Source of the DNA: Acanthornis magna
Taxonomy: Eukaryota; Chordata; Aves; Passeriformes; Acanthizidae
Length of the DNA: 64,000 bases
Direction of reading: 5' to 3'
NCBI GenBank assembly: GCA_036785705.1
Contig: JAWUZG010000135.1
Span: 1,178,001 to 1,242,000 of the forward strand
Shown here: piece after piece, positions 27,650 through 39,440 of the stretch
Layout of the letters: the number at the start of each line of letters is the position of its first letter
How positions within the stretch are numbered: position 1 is the stretch's first letter
Translations under genes and position numbers: made by a program
Notes under the pieces: generated by a model
Seen by the model: only the letters and a program-made list of their open reading frames with translations
What the model was told of the DNA's origin: nothing
Database searches by the model: none

Positions 27650-28400
27650 TTCAGGTTGCTCATTGATTTCCAGGAATCAAAAATGCGATGCAAATAAGGA
27701 ATTGCGAGTCAATTAGCTCTTATCACGAGCTCACAGTCTGCGGCAATGGGATGACACGCGGCTCTGCATAACAATTGGAAACAAGGCTTTTCCAGCCAGG
27801 TAAATGTCCTCAAAGGCAAGACGTGTCCCCTTTCACAAAAAGAGATGCAGTCAGCAACATGATTAAAGCCTCTGCACATGATACAGGACTGATTTTAACA
27901 TTTGTCAGCAATTTCACATGGTATGAGCCCTCCCTTCCCATTTATCCTGTACATGAGATACCAGTGTAATCACAGTTTCAGTCTGCACACAGAAGGAAAG
28001 CTTTTCTTTCCCTCCTTATTACTCTTCAATTCCATCACTGCCAGCTAACTGTAATGAAACTATTTGGAGCTTCTTTAAAATGCCTATCATTTACCATATG
28101 TTCATTTAATTTTTAAGAGACGGCTATATCGTGCAAGTCGCAATTTTTCGCCTACCAATATATGCCATTAAAATGAATATTCATGTGGCATCACCTACCA
28201 GAGTCATTAAAAGGCTTGTAAACATAGCCCAGCAGTGCCTCTGGCACTCTTAAATGATGAACTTTAACTCTCTGTCTGCAAGTGCTAATCTCAGTATCAA
28301 CAGAAAAATAAATTATTGGCATCAATTATCATAGTTTATCAGTTTCATCAGCAAACTGGGATTTTTATAGTACCTCCAGCATGCACTTACCTTTATTAAA
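27650..28400. promoter_or_regulatory. Candidate developmental enhancer / conserved non-coding block
   Basis: This 750-bp block has a dense set of transcription-factor-like words: a perfect octamer ATGCAAAT (27688-27695), a homeobox-type CAATTAG (27710-27716), a SOX-type ACAATTGG (27771-27778), and many TAATTT, ATTAAAA, CAATTATC and AATTATTGG words towards the right. It has scattered CpGs in an otherwise CpG-poor window. No stop-free frame longer than 64 codons crosses it, and no repeat family is present. This pattern is typical of vertebrate conserved non-coding elements near developmental genes. Conservation itself cannot be seen from one sequence. Confidence 0.35.
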
Positions 28401-28552
28401 ACTCATTCAGAAGATACCCTTGACTCGTCCACACAAACACAAAACCACTTTAAATACATTGTAATTTTTGTTTATAGATTTCATGTAATTGTCATTATCA
28501 GAAAGGAAACCTTATTTTTTTAATTACAGAAATTTTACCATTTATTATCTTA

Positions 28553-29222
28553 AATCACAGAATCATAGAATGGCTTGGTTGGAAGAGACCTTAAAGATCA
28601 TTTAATTCCAACCACCTTGACATGAGCAGGGACACTTTCCACTACACCAGGTTGTTCAAACCCTCACTTAACCTGGGCTTTTACACTTTCAGGGATGGGA
28701 CATACACACCTTTTCTGGGAAAACTGTTCCAGTGCCTCACCATCCTCCCAGTAGAGAATTTCTTCCTCATATCTAATCAAAATCTACTCTCTTTCAGTTT
28801 AAAGACATTTCCCCTTGGAAAAAGCCCTTCTTTGTATTTCTTAGGCTCCCTTTAGGTCTTGGAAGGCTGCAACAAGATCTCCCCAAGGCCACCTCTTCCC
28901 CAGGCTGAACAATCCCAATTCTCTTTGTCTTTCTTCACAGAAGTGCTCCATCCCTCTGATCATCTCTGTGGTGCTCTTTGGACTCACTCCAACAGGTCCA
29001 AGTCCTTGCTGTGCTCAGAACCCCAGAGCTGGATGCAGCACCCCAGCTGGGGTCTCACCAAAGGAGAGGGGCAGAATCCTCTCCCTCACTCCACTGGCCA
29101 CTCTCTCTTTGATGCAGCTCAGGGTATTTTTGATTTTCTTGGCTGGCTCATATCCAGCCTCACATCCACCAGCACCCCCAAGTCCTTCTCCCCAGGGCTG
29201 CTCTCAGCCTGTTCACATGAGG
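28553..29222 (-). mobile_element. CR1 LINE, 5'-truncated copy (about 670 bp)
   Basis: The left end AATCACAGAATCATAGAATG is the antisense of the CR1 3' terminus with its short terminal repeat. From there the sequence follows the avian CR1 antisense strand: GGTTGGAAGAGACC-like start, CAGGGACACTTTCCACTA, TTCCAGTGCCTCACCATCCTCC, GAATTTCTTCCTCATATC, CTCACTCCAACAGGTCC, CCCCAGAGCTGGATGCAGCA, and ending near CCAGGGCTGCTCTCAGCCTG. The CR1 sense strand is the minus strand, so this is the C-terminal part of the reverse-transcriptase ORF plus the 3' end; the 5' part is missing, as is normal for CR1. Plus-strand frames here (28859-29248 and others) are antisense artefacts. It is the longest CR1 copy in the window. 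Confidence 0.95.
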
Positions 29223-29476
29223 TACTGCAGAACTTGAGTCTGAAATAAAGGCTCTATTGCCTTCCCTTTTGTGGAAATTTCTCAGTGTAAAGGCCAATCA
29301 AACAGTCTGTGTGTGGGAAAAGTGAGAACTGATAGCTGATTAAGAGTTGTGTTGTTCAGAGCGTTCTACCCCGGCTTGTCCTTATGCAATCAGTATACAG
29401 GGGAACACACCCGAAGATCATATGGAATGAAAAGGTGCTGCCATTCCACACCCACAACATTTGGGGTGAGCCTCGC

Positions 29477-29537
29477 CCAACCTGACCTTGAACATGTCCA
29501 GGGCATCCACCAGCTCTCTGGACAACAATCTCTGTAT
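29477..29537 (-). mobile_element. Second small CR1 fragment
   Basis: CAACCTGACCTTGAACATGT, CCAGGGCATCCACCAGCTCT and CTGGACAACA follow the CR1 antisense strand at the same part of the element that lies near 28660-28735 in the neighbouring larger copy. The orientation is the same. It lacks the 3' terminus, so it is an isolated internal scrap, either an older insertion or a piece separated by deletion. Confidence 0.65.
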
Positions 29538-31596
29538 TTGGTTAAACAATACAAAGAATACGTATTATTTTCCACAGCCTTGAAAGTGTGGGGTTTGCCT
29601 TCTTTTTTCCATATGTGCCAGATTTCCTCCAGTCTAGGTGTAAGAGCTCACTTTGGGACGACATCGCTCCTGAAAAGAGTTAGGCTTTCTCAGAGTGCTC
29701 ACACTTCAAAGGAGCAACCAAGAGCAACAGTTATCTGTTACTACTCTCCCTGGCCAGAATTTTCCCATCCTCTGCAGACACTGCCAGGAAGCAAACTCTT
29801 GCTTCATTTTATTTTAGGCAACAAAACAATTCTTTCTAAGCTGTCAGGCTTTTCAAAATATGAGTTCTTGTTGATATTCAGTTTTTTGGGAATGCAGCCT
29901 TAGTACAAAACCTGTGTGAAATCCAAGGACCTTTGAAAATCTGGTCCTTGTGTGTGCCAGTTTCAACTGTATAACATGCTGTATATACATGCTGAACATT
30001 CAGCATGTAAAAATGCTGGGCATGCAATCTTCCAAAATGCTGGCAGTAACTGCCCAAGTGAGTCATTTACCAGAATAAACAAGGGATCTTACTCAAAGTA
30101 GGCAAGGAACTGCTCTGAATTTCCAGCAGTCTATTTTATACAATGCCAGTGCAAATGTCTTTGCTTTTCATTTTGGTCATTATATCACTGAACAACTAAA
30201 CAGATGGTATATGAACAGGATGCAAAACATTTAATAATGTCAGGAAAGGTACAGTAATACCAACTGTTCTGGCCTGCTGACCTTGGTATAGTTTAGAAAA
30301 CATTGAAAGAAAGATGCATGCCATTTTATTCTCTTTTTTTCCCTCCTGCTTCCTGTTTTGGTCTAACCTCTACAAAAGAGAAGCTAGAACCTGGAAATTA
30401 GACTTAGCTGTTTACATGCAAGGAAAATTCAACACATTTTACCTTGCCCATTTAGTACTAAAGATAGAAAAATAATGCAACCTGTAAAAGTGCTGCCTCT
30501 ACAGCCTTATTATCCTTCCCAGGTCTATGGCCAAATATCTCTATAGTACATTAATTATGACCAGAATTTGGCTACAGGTAATTATATAAGCTGAAGCTAC
30601 CAAAAATTTAGCAAACTGCTCATCCTCGGATGAACTATGGTGCTGGAATGGTAGGACAAGAGGGACACCTACCTCACCTTCCTTTAAAGCCCAAGAAGTG
30701 CAGCCTCTGAATAAGGATTGGTAAGATATCTGCTTTGTCGCCTTTCTTTCTGGACAAAGAGGAGAGGCCAGGAGCAGACAGTGTCCTTGAGTCAGGTTTT
30801 CAAGCCAAACACACATTGCAGATGGTGATATACAAAAATAGGGACGTTAGAAATACTCCTACAATGATATAAGGCTCTTGATTTTGTCTTTGTCCCAAAG
30901 ACATGCATTTTTTTCTAACATCTTAACTTCTAGAAAGTAAAACAAAGTAAAAGTCAGAAACATCAAAGAGTTCATCAGCATTAACAGATCAAAAACCACT
31001 ACAAAATTACAAAATAAGCCCCAACTAAAAACTAAATTAACCCAAGATTTGGGGGAAGTTATTTCAGTCTACATCTCTTATGCACATCTCATGACATTTT
31101 CATACTTTGGGTTAACTTCAGCATACACAGCTCACTCCTGCTTCCCTGCAAGGGTTGAACTACTTCCATTTTATATTGTCAGCTAGCTGCACAGACCCTA
31201 GCTTTGAAAACATAAAACCATAAATGTCTCATAAAAACAATGATCTTAAAAATATTTGAGCATTTCAACTTTGTTGGGGGATCTTTGCATGAGAGCACAC
31301 CACACCACAAAGGTGGATTTAGCAAAGTGGACTCAGTAAACATAGGAAAAAACCTTGTAAGGCCACCTGGCCGTTACAAGACAATTTTTCCCCCATATTT
31401 GAGCTTTTTTAATAAGAATGAAAAAAGGTGCTTCTAACATCCCTCTTAGCTAAGGTTCTCCCTCACTGAGCCAATAAACCTTCTTAAGCTATCTGAATTA
31501 CTTTTTAAATTAAGAGAGCAGCACACATTCCTGCAAATGAGAACAATAAGAGGTTTTTGGCAATGATCCTGCTCACTAATTATAATATTTCACATT
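29538..31596. other. Unique non-coding sequence
   Basis: Single-copy sequence. The 184-codon plus frame starting at 29349 overlaps the CR1 scrap and has no recognisable domain, so it is not called. A perfect hairpin lies at 29986-30009 (separate entry). No repeat family was recognised in 30010-31596. Confidence 0.55.
29986..30009. repeat. Perfect inverted repeat (10-bp arms, 4-nt loop)
   Basis: TACATGCTGA and TCAGCATGTA form perfect 10-bp arms around the loop ACAT. A further copy of ACATGCTG begins at 29974, and ATGCTGG follows at 30013. In single-stranded form it would fold into a stable short hairpin. No flanking gene end gives it a terminator-like role, and eukaryotic Pol II genes do not use such terminators. 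Confidence 0.8.
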
Positions 31597-31642
31597 TATG
31601 CACTGCCTTTCATCTCTCAGGGTTCTAGAGTGCTTCACTAAA
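31597..31642 (-). repeat. Possible MIR-like ancient repeat remnant
   Basis: TTTATGCACTGCCTTTCATC followed by TCTCAGGGTTCTAGAGTGCTTCAC resembles an ancient amniote interspersed repeat that reads 'gcacctttcatc..agggatctcaaagcactttacaaa'. It is short and diverged, so this is a memory-based suggestion. Confidence 0.35.
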
Positions 31643-33389
31643 CAGTGGACTCTGTCCACAACTGTTGCCTCCCAGTTATGTCACACTTGCTCACAGGACA
31701 TGCGAAGTCTGACCGACTTCACAGCTGTTTGCCTCACACACAGAGACAAAAATGCCACTGTTGACACTACATTCAATTAATTTCATTAATATAGAAAGCA
31801 TAGGAATAATACATTCAGGTCAAGGAAACTGGCCTGATCCAATTGAATCTGGTTGAAAAAGGAAGATGCTACAACCAGGCAAACCTACAGTACCTTAAAA
31901 GCAATGGCAGCAGCGGAGGTACATCTCCTAAATTCCTCCTGAGAGCAGGGATGTTCCCAGTGTTTACAGTTACACATCAGAACCCCTGCCATGGGTGAAG
32001 ACACTCACACTGGATTGTTTATTATGGCTGCATTTGACCATGAGGATGTTACTCAAAACCAAAGGCCACATGCCAGCATTCCTCATGGTTGTGGGTCCTC
32101 CCTCCAGAAGCTGATCACACAAAGTGAACCACTATGGCCACACTGTCACTGAAGCATAAAAAACCAGCTCTCCCAACCAAGAAAACCGTGTACAGACTAT
32201 GTCTGGGTGCCACCTGTTGACGAAACAGCACTAACAAGTCTGCTCAAATACATTAACTGAAGTAAAACCACTCCCAACAAAAACATCTCTAGCTGAGAAA
32301 GCCCCCACAGCATGGCCCTGTAGGCTTCACACAATCCCCTGCTGGTCTTCATTTCTGACCAACAAAAGCTGGGAAGATGGAGCAACTCCCACAGTCAAGG
32401 TCTTGGCAGAAAAACAGTGCCTGCCCTCCTGCACTCCCCCACCACCAAAATCACAGCTGGGCTCAGCATGGGGCCATTTTCTCCCAGGCTTTTTTCTATT
32501 AAATAGAAGGGATTGTTATTTTGTTTTGTGCTAACAACTGAAAAGTGGTTTTTTTACCCCTGCAAAGCACTGCCATCCCTTAGATCCGCAGACTTTGTGT
32601 GAGTGCAGAGCTGTGCAATCCATCAGGGAAATCTGTGATTTTGTCCATTGTGCTGGCTGAGTTGTGAGAAGGGCTGTAATGGGAGCTTTCATGGCCCCAG
32701 TAATTCATAGCAAGACACTGCACTAAAGTCACTGTTTGTCCATTTAGAATAGAAGGAAAGGAAAACGTCAGCAGTGCTTCAGCAGCTGTTTCAGCTCCTT
32801 TTAGGCATTTGGTAAGTGGATGTGCACATAATCACATGCTGAAGAGGAAAAGGCATTTTGGCAGCAAGGGAGGTGCAGGGATCTGCAGGAGGTGGCTCTG
32901 GCTCCAGCCACGGCTGCTCAGGTCACAGGTCCAGCAGCACCACAAGCATAAGCTCCCCACACATCTCTTACAGAAACAACAGCAGTCTGAATCTCATCAG
33001 AGTCGCACTGGTTTTAACCCCACACAAACTTCAAAGTTTTCTTGATTTACACACATAAAAGATCAAAATAAGCCCCCCACCATCTTCAGCTCATTGTAAA
33101 CAAAAAAAATTCTTGCAAGTCTGACTGGCCCAAAAATCAAAGTCCCTGAGCCTTTGCGGGGAGGCAATAAATCTGAACCTTTCACAAAATATTTTTTTCA
33201 AATAATTGCCAGTTGGGGTTGTGTTTCTCATTTAGAAACTTCCATATAATTACAATATTAAAAGAAACATGGTAAAAAGTGTGACAAGACAGAGCAAATT
33301 TAATTTCTGCAAGTATGAAACAATTACAGAAGAAGGACTCACACTCTGCTGAGAGAAACCTCATATCCAGTGCTCAATGAGCTAACCAG
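31643..33389. other. Unique non-coding sequence
   Basis: Single-copy sequence with G+C-richer patches at 31880-32470 and 32780-33000. Open frames are at most 78 codons and none is recognisable. A GGTGGCACCC-like word on the minus strand at about 32205-32220 recalls a retroviral primer-binding site, but no LTR edges flank it (see rejected items). Confidence 0.5.
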
Positions 33390-33530
33390 GAGAGAATACA
33401 ATTTGCATAATGTTCAATTAGCAGCATAAATATATGCTAATCATATCCAGCTGCAAGCATCTCGCTTTATCTCATGTGCTTAGTACAACAAAGTAGTATA
33501 AAAAATTAAAGAAAAGCTTGTGTTGCAAAA
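33390..33530. promoter_or_regulatory. Candidate regulatory block with octamer and homeobox words
   Basis: It contains a perfect octamer in inverse orientation, ATTTGCAT (33401-33408), CAATTAGC (33415-33422), TATGCTAATCATA (33433-33445), and CAGCTG inside CCAGCTGCAAG (33447-33457). The ten-base word TCATATCCAG occurs at 33361-33370 and again at 33440-33449. No open frame or repeat family accounts for it. It resembles a short enhancer core, but without comparative data this is only a candidate. Confidence 0.3.
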
Positions 33531-36500
33531 CTTAAAGGCAAATCCAAACTTCCTCCAAGTTGAAGCTTGTTCTATAGCTTGGGATCTTTAGAAGATTTCA
33601 GGCAGAGCAGTCCCTGGAGTCTCTTTAACTTGCCCCACACTGACCCACTACCAGCCTATCTCTGCAAAGACCTGCTGACTTACTGTTCTCAATACACCAT
33701 TTTCATCTTGCAGACTTTCCATCTGCTTCACTAAGTTCCAGATCAAGCACAAGTGGTTTCAAAGTTGTTTAAAGCCTAAGTTGCCACCATCAGCAGTTAA
33801 GCACAACAAAGCATCTAACCTGACAGGTCCCACTGTAATAAAAAAATCAAAATAAGGGGGTTCTAAATTAATTTCTCCAAAAGGCAGGGTTACTCATGAC
33901 TGCAACTTGGGTTATAGCAAGTCTGTGGGAACATAGAAATGCATTAACTGGTGACCAGAACACATACATTCTGGTTAGTTTCTTCACAGGTGTTTCTAAA
34001 ATACTTCTAAGTGCAGGTAAACAAGTATTTTCCATTAATTTCTGGTATTTTGTTGAGGGGGAAAAAAGACACCTATAAATCTCCGCATTAGCAAACTCAG
34101 ATCATTTGCAGATGCATATACCACTCCAGACACAGCAGGAAGAAAGCCAATCAAACATAAATAAAAGCAGAAGTTGAGATTCAGGCTTTAAACCAATAAA
34201 ATATTACTTAAGTAAGGGACTTAGCAAAATCTAAGACACAATTTTAAAGCCTGGTGATGATAGCAAGAGTGGTAGTGACTTTAAGGGAATGCTTTAGGGT
34301 TTTCTATGTCAAAATAAATGCAGACTCAATGCAAAATATTTGCAAATGAGAGAAGTGAGATCTTTGTATATTTTGTGCAGATATATATAAGCATGTAAGA
34401 AAGTTCAGATCTAAAAAGAAGCTTTTTTGGTATGGGTGCTGCATGTGTATGCATTTTCTGTTGATTCAAAATCAAAACAGATTAGGAAAATCAATACTCA
34501 ATTCCTTTTCTAGATTTTTATCCACTGTAATACACAAAAGCAATTTAGGCGCTGGCTGCACTGGATCCTTACTTCAGGATTTATTAGATGAGTATATTTG
34601 TCATTCCTTCTGACAAATAATAGATAACAGGTGACAAATCAAGATTGTTTTATTTTTGGAGTATTTTTTTTAAATGTAAGCAAAACAGAAAACTTTTTAA
34701 AAAAAATATATATTTAGTTTCTGATGCTAGGAGAGGCAAGAGTCAGAAAAAGCATCAGCCATTATTAACCATGACCAAAACCACTCATATTACAGGAGTC
34801 CACAGGCATTCTAAAATGTTGCCACTAGAAAATGAGGAAGAAAGGCTGGTGTCATGATTAGCTGACTGTTCTACAACTTTGAATAATCACTGTGTGTTCA
34901 AGACCACCCTGTATGGAGACCATCATTCTCTCACAGTGATGTTGACTGGTTTGCAGACTAAAGCTATAGAAACAAGAAAGAAACAGATTTATGCTGGTCT
35001 ACAGAAGAGACATGAAAATTTTAACCACAAATTACATCAAAATATTCTGGTCCCCTCACAGGATGAGACAGTTTGGGTGCTGAATTTTGGCTGCAGTCAA
35101 GTGTACCATCTAATTTTAAAATTATAAAATTATATTCTAATTATCTGACCACACTTTAAGTCAACTAAGAGTACTTTTTTCCTAACAAAGATTTTTAAAA
35201 TTCTGTTCACCTTAATCTGTGTTACCCTTCTATCTTTTGAACAGTGTCGACTACACTAATTGTCCACGTTGTATCCAAAAAACCGAGCTTTTGCCTTTTG
35301 CCTGTATCAAGGACTCTAATTTTTCATCCATTTCCTTCATGTTCCTGTCCTCCTCCATTTTCAGTATGCAGTAGGATGTCTATGAAGTTCATGTGTTACT
35401 ATTTGTTTTTCAGAATCTCTTGAAACTGCAGCACAATGAAAAGAAAATTAGTCCCAGCTCCAGGAGAAGGAATCCCATTAAACAGTAAGGGCAAACACAC
35501 AAATTGCCTGGTACTGAAAATAAATAGCAAGCTGAAACACATGACTAGATGGACTGTAGCATCTGCCTAGTGTGTTTTCATACTCTGATTCAGATGAAAA
35601 TAATCAATAAAAAGGAGGACTGTCCATCAAAATCAGTGAAAAGTTTAAACCAGAGGAAGTTATACAGGAGATGCTCTACAGTCACAAATTCAGGAGACAG
35701 GAAAACAAAAATAACAAGCAGAACTTTAAACAAAGCACATGAAAATTACAGCCACTAGTGAAAAACCAGGATGTTACAAAAAAGCTTAATGGATGGGGAA
35801 CTGAATAAAAGCAATCTGAAAATAACTACAGATCTTTTAAACATAAACTATCATAGACTGAGGAGATTTTGTATTATGAATAAGGCTAATGAAAGTAAGC
35901 TGACAGAGACAAAAGTTATGATTTCAACAACTTTCATTCAGTGAAGCAAAAAATGAACAATTTCAGGGACAGAAATCTATATACCCATTCCTGTCACACA
36001 AAATAGTACATTAGCAGAGCAGCTAATGTCCAAAACTTACTTATCACGTTCTTTTATTCCTAAATCACAGTCACACTCCCTCTGCTCTGTGTTAAACTGG
36101 ATGACTGCAATTGCTGCCTCAGCACTTCTTCACTTCTCACTCGAATCCCAGAATATAAGGTATTGGACAAAAGACATGCCTGGTTTGGCAAAATTAGTCA
36201 GCTTCCCTCTCCACATCCATAACACGTAGATCATCTGCTCAAAACACAAGGGCTAAAATACCATAATTTCTAGGATATTTGTGGTACTTTAAAGACATCT
36301 GCGCTCTAGAAACTGAATTGAGACCTCTAAAATACTTCATACAAGTCCTCCAGCAGTTGTTAAATGGTAATGACTTTTACAGAGTGGGAAAGATTAGCTT
36401 TTGTCTTTTTAATACATTATCTAATTCTCAGCTGGAATAAAGCACTGAAAACAGCTAATTTCTGCAGAATTCCTTTCCTTTTCTCATGGTCAAAATCATC

Positions 36501-37616
36501 TGTACCTTTCAACACACTTCAAACACTAAATAAGAATTCATCTAAGAAATTACTGAAAGTTTTTTCAAAATAGCCTAATGATAATCCAAATGTGTAATAC
36601 TCATTATTATTAATGTAAAGTACATGTGTAAAGGAAAGGAGACTATACACCTTGAGACCAAGTATTGCACTGCTCCATGAAACTGAAAAGTTACTGCCAT
36701 TCATACCAAGCAACTGAAGTACAAACATTTCTTTTACACCATACCAAAACTATATCAAAGTGTGCTCCAGAGATGAGGGTTTTCTTGGTGGCACTACACC
36801 TGTTCATTTCATGAGGTTTTAATAGTTGGGATGATAGAAACTGAGCTCTAAAAGGACCTCTTAGACATAACGGAGTTATTCCCTTAAGCTTCATGACCGA
36901 AATATATTCACAGACAATTTAAAGAAAAGATTACTCAAAAATATAAATGTGTATTTCTAATAATTTTTTTAAAATACACTTTCATTTCTCATACCTCAGA
37001 GGCTCCTTCTTACCTGTCTTCTGGGGAGGAAAAAGAAAGAATTTACAACATGCAAAAGGACTGTAAGCCATCTTCATTAACATTGTTTGTGATTAGTACA
37101 ACACTTAAACCCCACCTGATTAACTGATTAACTGGAGAAAAACAAACAGATACTATGCTATGCAAGAGAAACTAGAAGAACTCTGGTAAGGGTTGAACAG
37201 TGAGGTCAAGATTGTTATGAACAGAAATACATTGCAAGTCCTGTTTCATAAATATTTGTGTATTTATGTTTATAAAACATCTTCACTGTTAGTTCTGATG
37301 AAAGCACTACAATGACTCGATGGGCAGGTTAATAATCAGTGTTCTTTCACCCTTATGTGGGCCTTTATAAAACTACATTTTCTTTTGTCAAAGCTGCAGC
37401 TGTACTGAAAGCTCGTTCCTCCTTGAACATTCATTTATTTTCTGAACATATAGATGGTATTATTGTGTAAACTTATTTAAGAGGTCAACTCCATTCCTCT
37501 GGAGCTGTATAAGCTTTAAAAATACCTATCACAACACAAAATTTCCACTTCAAAACTTCTGAATTCCCAGGCAAAGCCATTTTTTTAAGCATTTACCTTT
37601 TCAAAAAATAAGAAAA
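33531..37616. other. Unique non-coding sequence
   Basis: A+T-rich single-copy sequence. Open frames are all at most 82 codons and unrecognised. Low-complexity A/T runs occur near 34676-34716 and 36957-36975. A purine-rich stretch lies at 35600-35760. No CR1, LTR or RNA gene was recognised. Confidence 0.55.
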
Positions 37617-37633
37617 TAAACAAACAAACAAAA
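37617..37633. repeat. (AAAC)n microsatellite
   Basis: About four copies of AAAC following AAATAAAC. Short and ordinary. Confidence 0.75.
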
Positions 37634-39058
37634 CTGCTAGCATTATAATAAATATCACCAAGCTCAAATTATAATTCTGGGCATGTGTTTTCTCTGCCTA
37701 CTGGATTTCAGTCCTGAGAAGTCCCATTTCTCCCTGAGAAGTTCTTTCACCATGCAGCAGCTCAGACCTGTTTGTGGGGCTGTCCCCAGCCCCAGAGCTC
37801 TCACCTTATAGCTTGTCTGCATGGTACTGAAAACACCGATCACCTCGGGAACCCTCAGCTGTATTAGACATAATTACTCAAATGATGACAAATTGGGAAG
37901 GAAGTTTACCATGCACTGATTAATTAAAGAAACAAAACCAGAATACCTGTGGCTAAAACTCTTTGGGGACTTCTGCCTCCAGCTCTCCCCCAGCACTCAG
38001 TCCTCCCCTTACCCTCCCAGGCTGTGGAAATAGGCACTTTTCAGAATAACTAAGGATGCCCTGCCTATGTCACTCCTGGGACACCCCAGCTTTCCTACAA
38101 GCAGCCACAGCTGCACACATGAAAGGGTACAGACCATAAACCCAAATCATCAAACCCAGATTAGTTTCTTCTGAAGAGATCATTATTTCTTTTAAGCTGA
38201 GGAAAACGTCCCGTCTCCAAATTCTCTTTCCCCTGCCAAAAAGAAGGCAGATCCCCCCTCCTATATCCAGGGGTTAAAAACAAAAAGCCTGCTCACAACC
38301 TGTGAAACTAACAAAAGACAAACTGAACACTATCACAGATATCACCTTGTACTCAGTACCGACGGCAGTAATTGAACCTCATATTCTCTAAATTACGGTT
38401 TAATTATTTGTAGTATAAAAATTGGATGGGATGATGAACCCTTTTCCTCTTTTATATCTTTGCCTCATTCACATGCCCATGCCAAAAGCCATCACAACAT
38501 GCAGCAAAAGAGTGTTATTTTCACCCCTCCCAATGGCAAAGATCCTCTGGAGCAAGTGTTCTTTGCATACATTTGGCCTTCTGAGTCTGAGGTCTTCTGG
38601 AAGGAAATCACTACACTTTAACACCCTGAACATGAATTTTCAATAGACATCCAAACAGATTGCTCTCTCACTCTTTGTCTGGAATAAAATATACTTAATT
38701 TTGGATTGTAAAAGTAAATAACATAAGTAAGTACATTCTGGGAGTTAAGTATAAATGACAAAAACATATGTTACACCAGTGTTTATACAGAAGCATAGAT
38801 CACATTTCTTTATACACTCTGGTTATTGTCTTTCTAAGCACTGATACAATCCCTTGAATATGAATGATGTTTCCTGTAAAATAAATACCACAAAATCATC
38901 CTACATGGCTGGCTGGAGTGTATTACTCTGAGGGCAAATATATCTTTTGAACTCTACACAGACCACTGAGTATGGGGCTGAGAAGACCAGGGGTCTGCTT
39001 TCAGCCCTGATGCTGCCTAATGAGCAGCTACAGCAGCTTTTGATAGGGAAGTCTAACA
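37634..39058. other. Unique non-coding sequence
   Basis: Single-copy sequence with G+C-richer parts at 37730-37850 and 37960-38110. The longest frame has 74 codons (38422-38646) and is unrecognised. The stretch 38950-39058 may be the 5' part of the MIR-like element that follows, but is too diverged to call. Confidence 0.5.
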
Positions 39059-39130
39059 TTTCTGTGTCCCATTTCCACACATGCAGAATGGGAATAATGA
39101 CTTTTTTTTTTTTAACAAATAATCTTGTGA
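39059..39130 (+). repeat. MIR-like ancient SINE remnant interrupted by a T12 run
   Basis: TTCTGTGTCCCATTTCCACA followed by CATGCAGAATGGGAATAATG is close to the MIR sense motif 'cctcagtttccccatctgtaaaatgggaataat'. A 12-T run (39102-39113) follows and then AATCTTGTGAG, which also fits the MIR continuation after the insertion. Age and divergence limit certainty. Confidence 0.5.
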
Positions 39131-39194
39131 GCAACAGGTGAAAACACAGTAATACAAGCTTATTTTATCCATTGTGTCAAGCTTTCTCCGTGCA

Positions 39195-39440
39195 ATCTCA
39201 TTTGTATTATTCATGCATGAAGGATGCAAGAGAAAGATCCTTCAGCATCACAATGCTAAAATTGTTCTCCTTCGCTATTCCCTGCTGCTGCTGTAACATA
39301 TTTTGCGGCCAGACTCCAGTACGGCTGGTGTTAAACAAACAGGAATGGTACCTACATCTGCTCAGAAAAGGGTTGCTTAGCAACTGCAATCAAAGGGTGT
39401 TTTATCCTCACCAATCTACTGTAAATTAATAGAATTCTCT
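39195..39440. promoter_or_regulatory. Candidate regulatory block with palindrome and RFX-type X-box
   Basis: A perfect 12-bp palindrome TTCATGCATGAA lies at 39210-39221. A forkhead-type TTAAACAAACAG lies at 39331-39342. A near-canonical X-box GTTGCTTAGCAAC (two GTTGC/GCAAC half-sites around TTA) lies at 39372-39384, the form bound by RFX proteins. Overlapping short frames on both strands (85 and 60 codons) share this interval, but neither is recognisable. The clustering of such words suggests an enhancer; the role is inferred only. Confidence 0.3.

Noticed and set aside
29349..29903. 184-codon plus-strand open frame
   Set aside because: It overlaps a CR1 fragment read in antisense and has no recognisable domain.
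32190..32400. Retroviral primer-binding-site-like word (minus strand GGTGGCACCC) and a possible antisense LTR
   Set aside because: No LTR end motifs, TATA box or known LTR words on the expected side; the match is only about ten bases.
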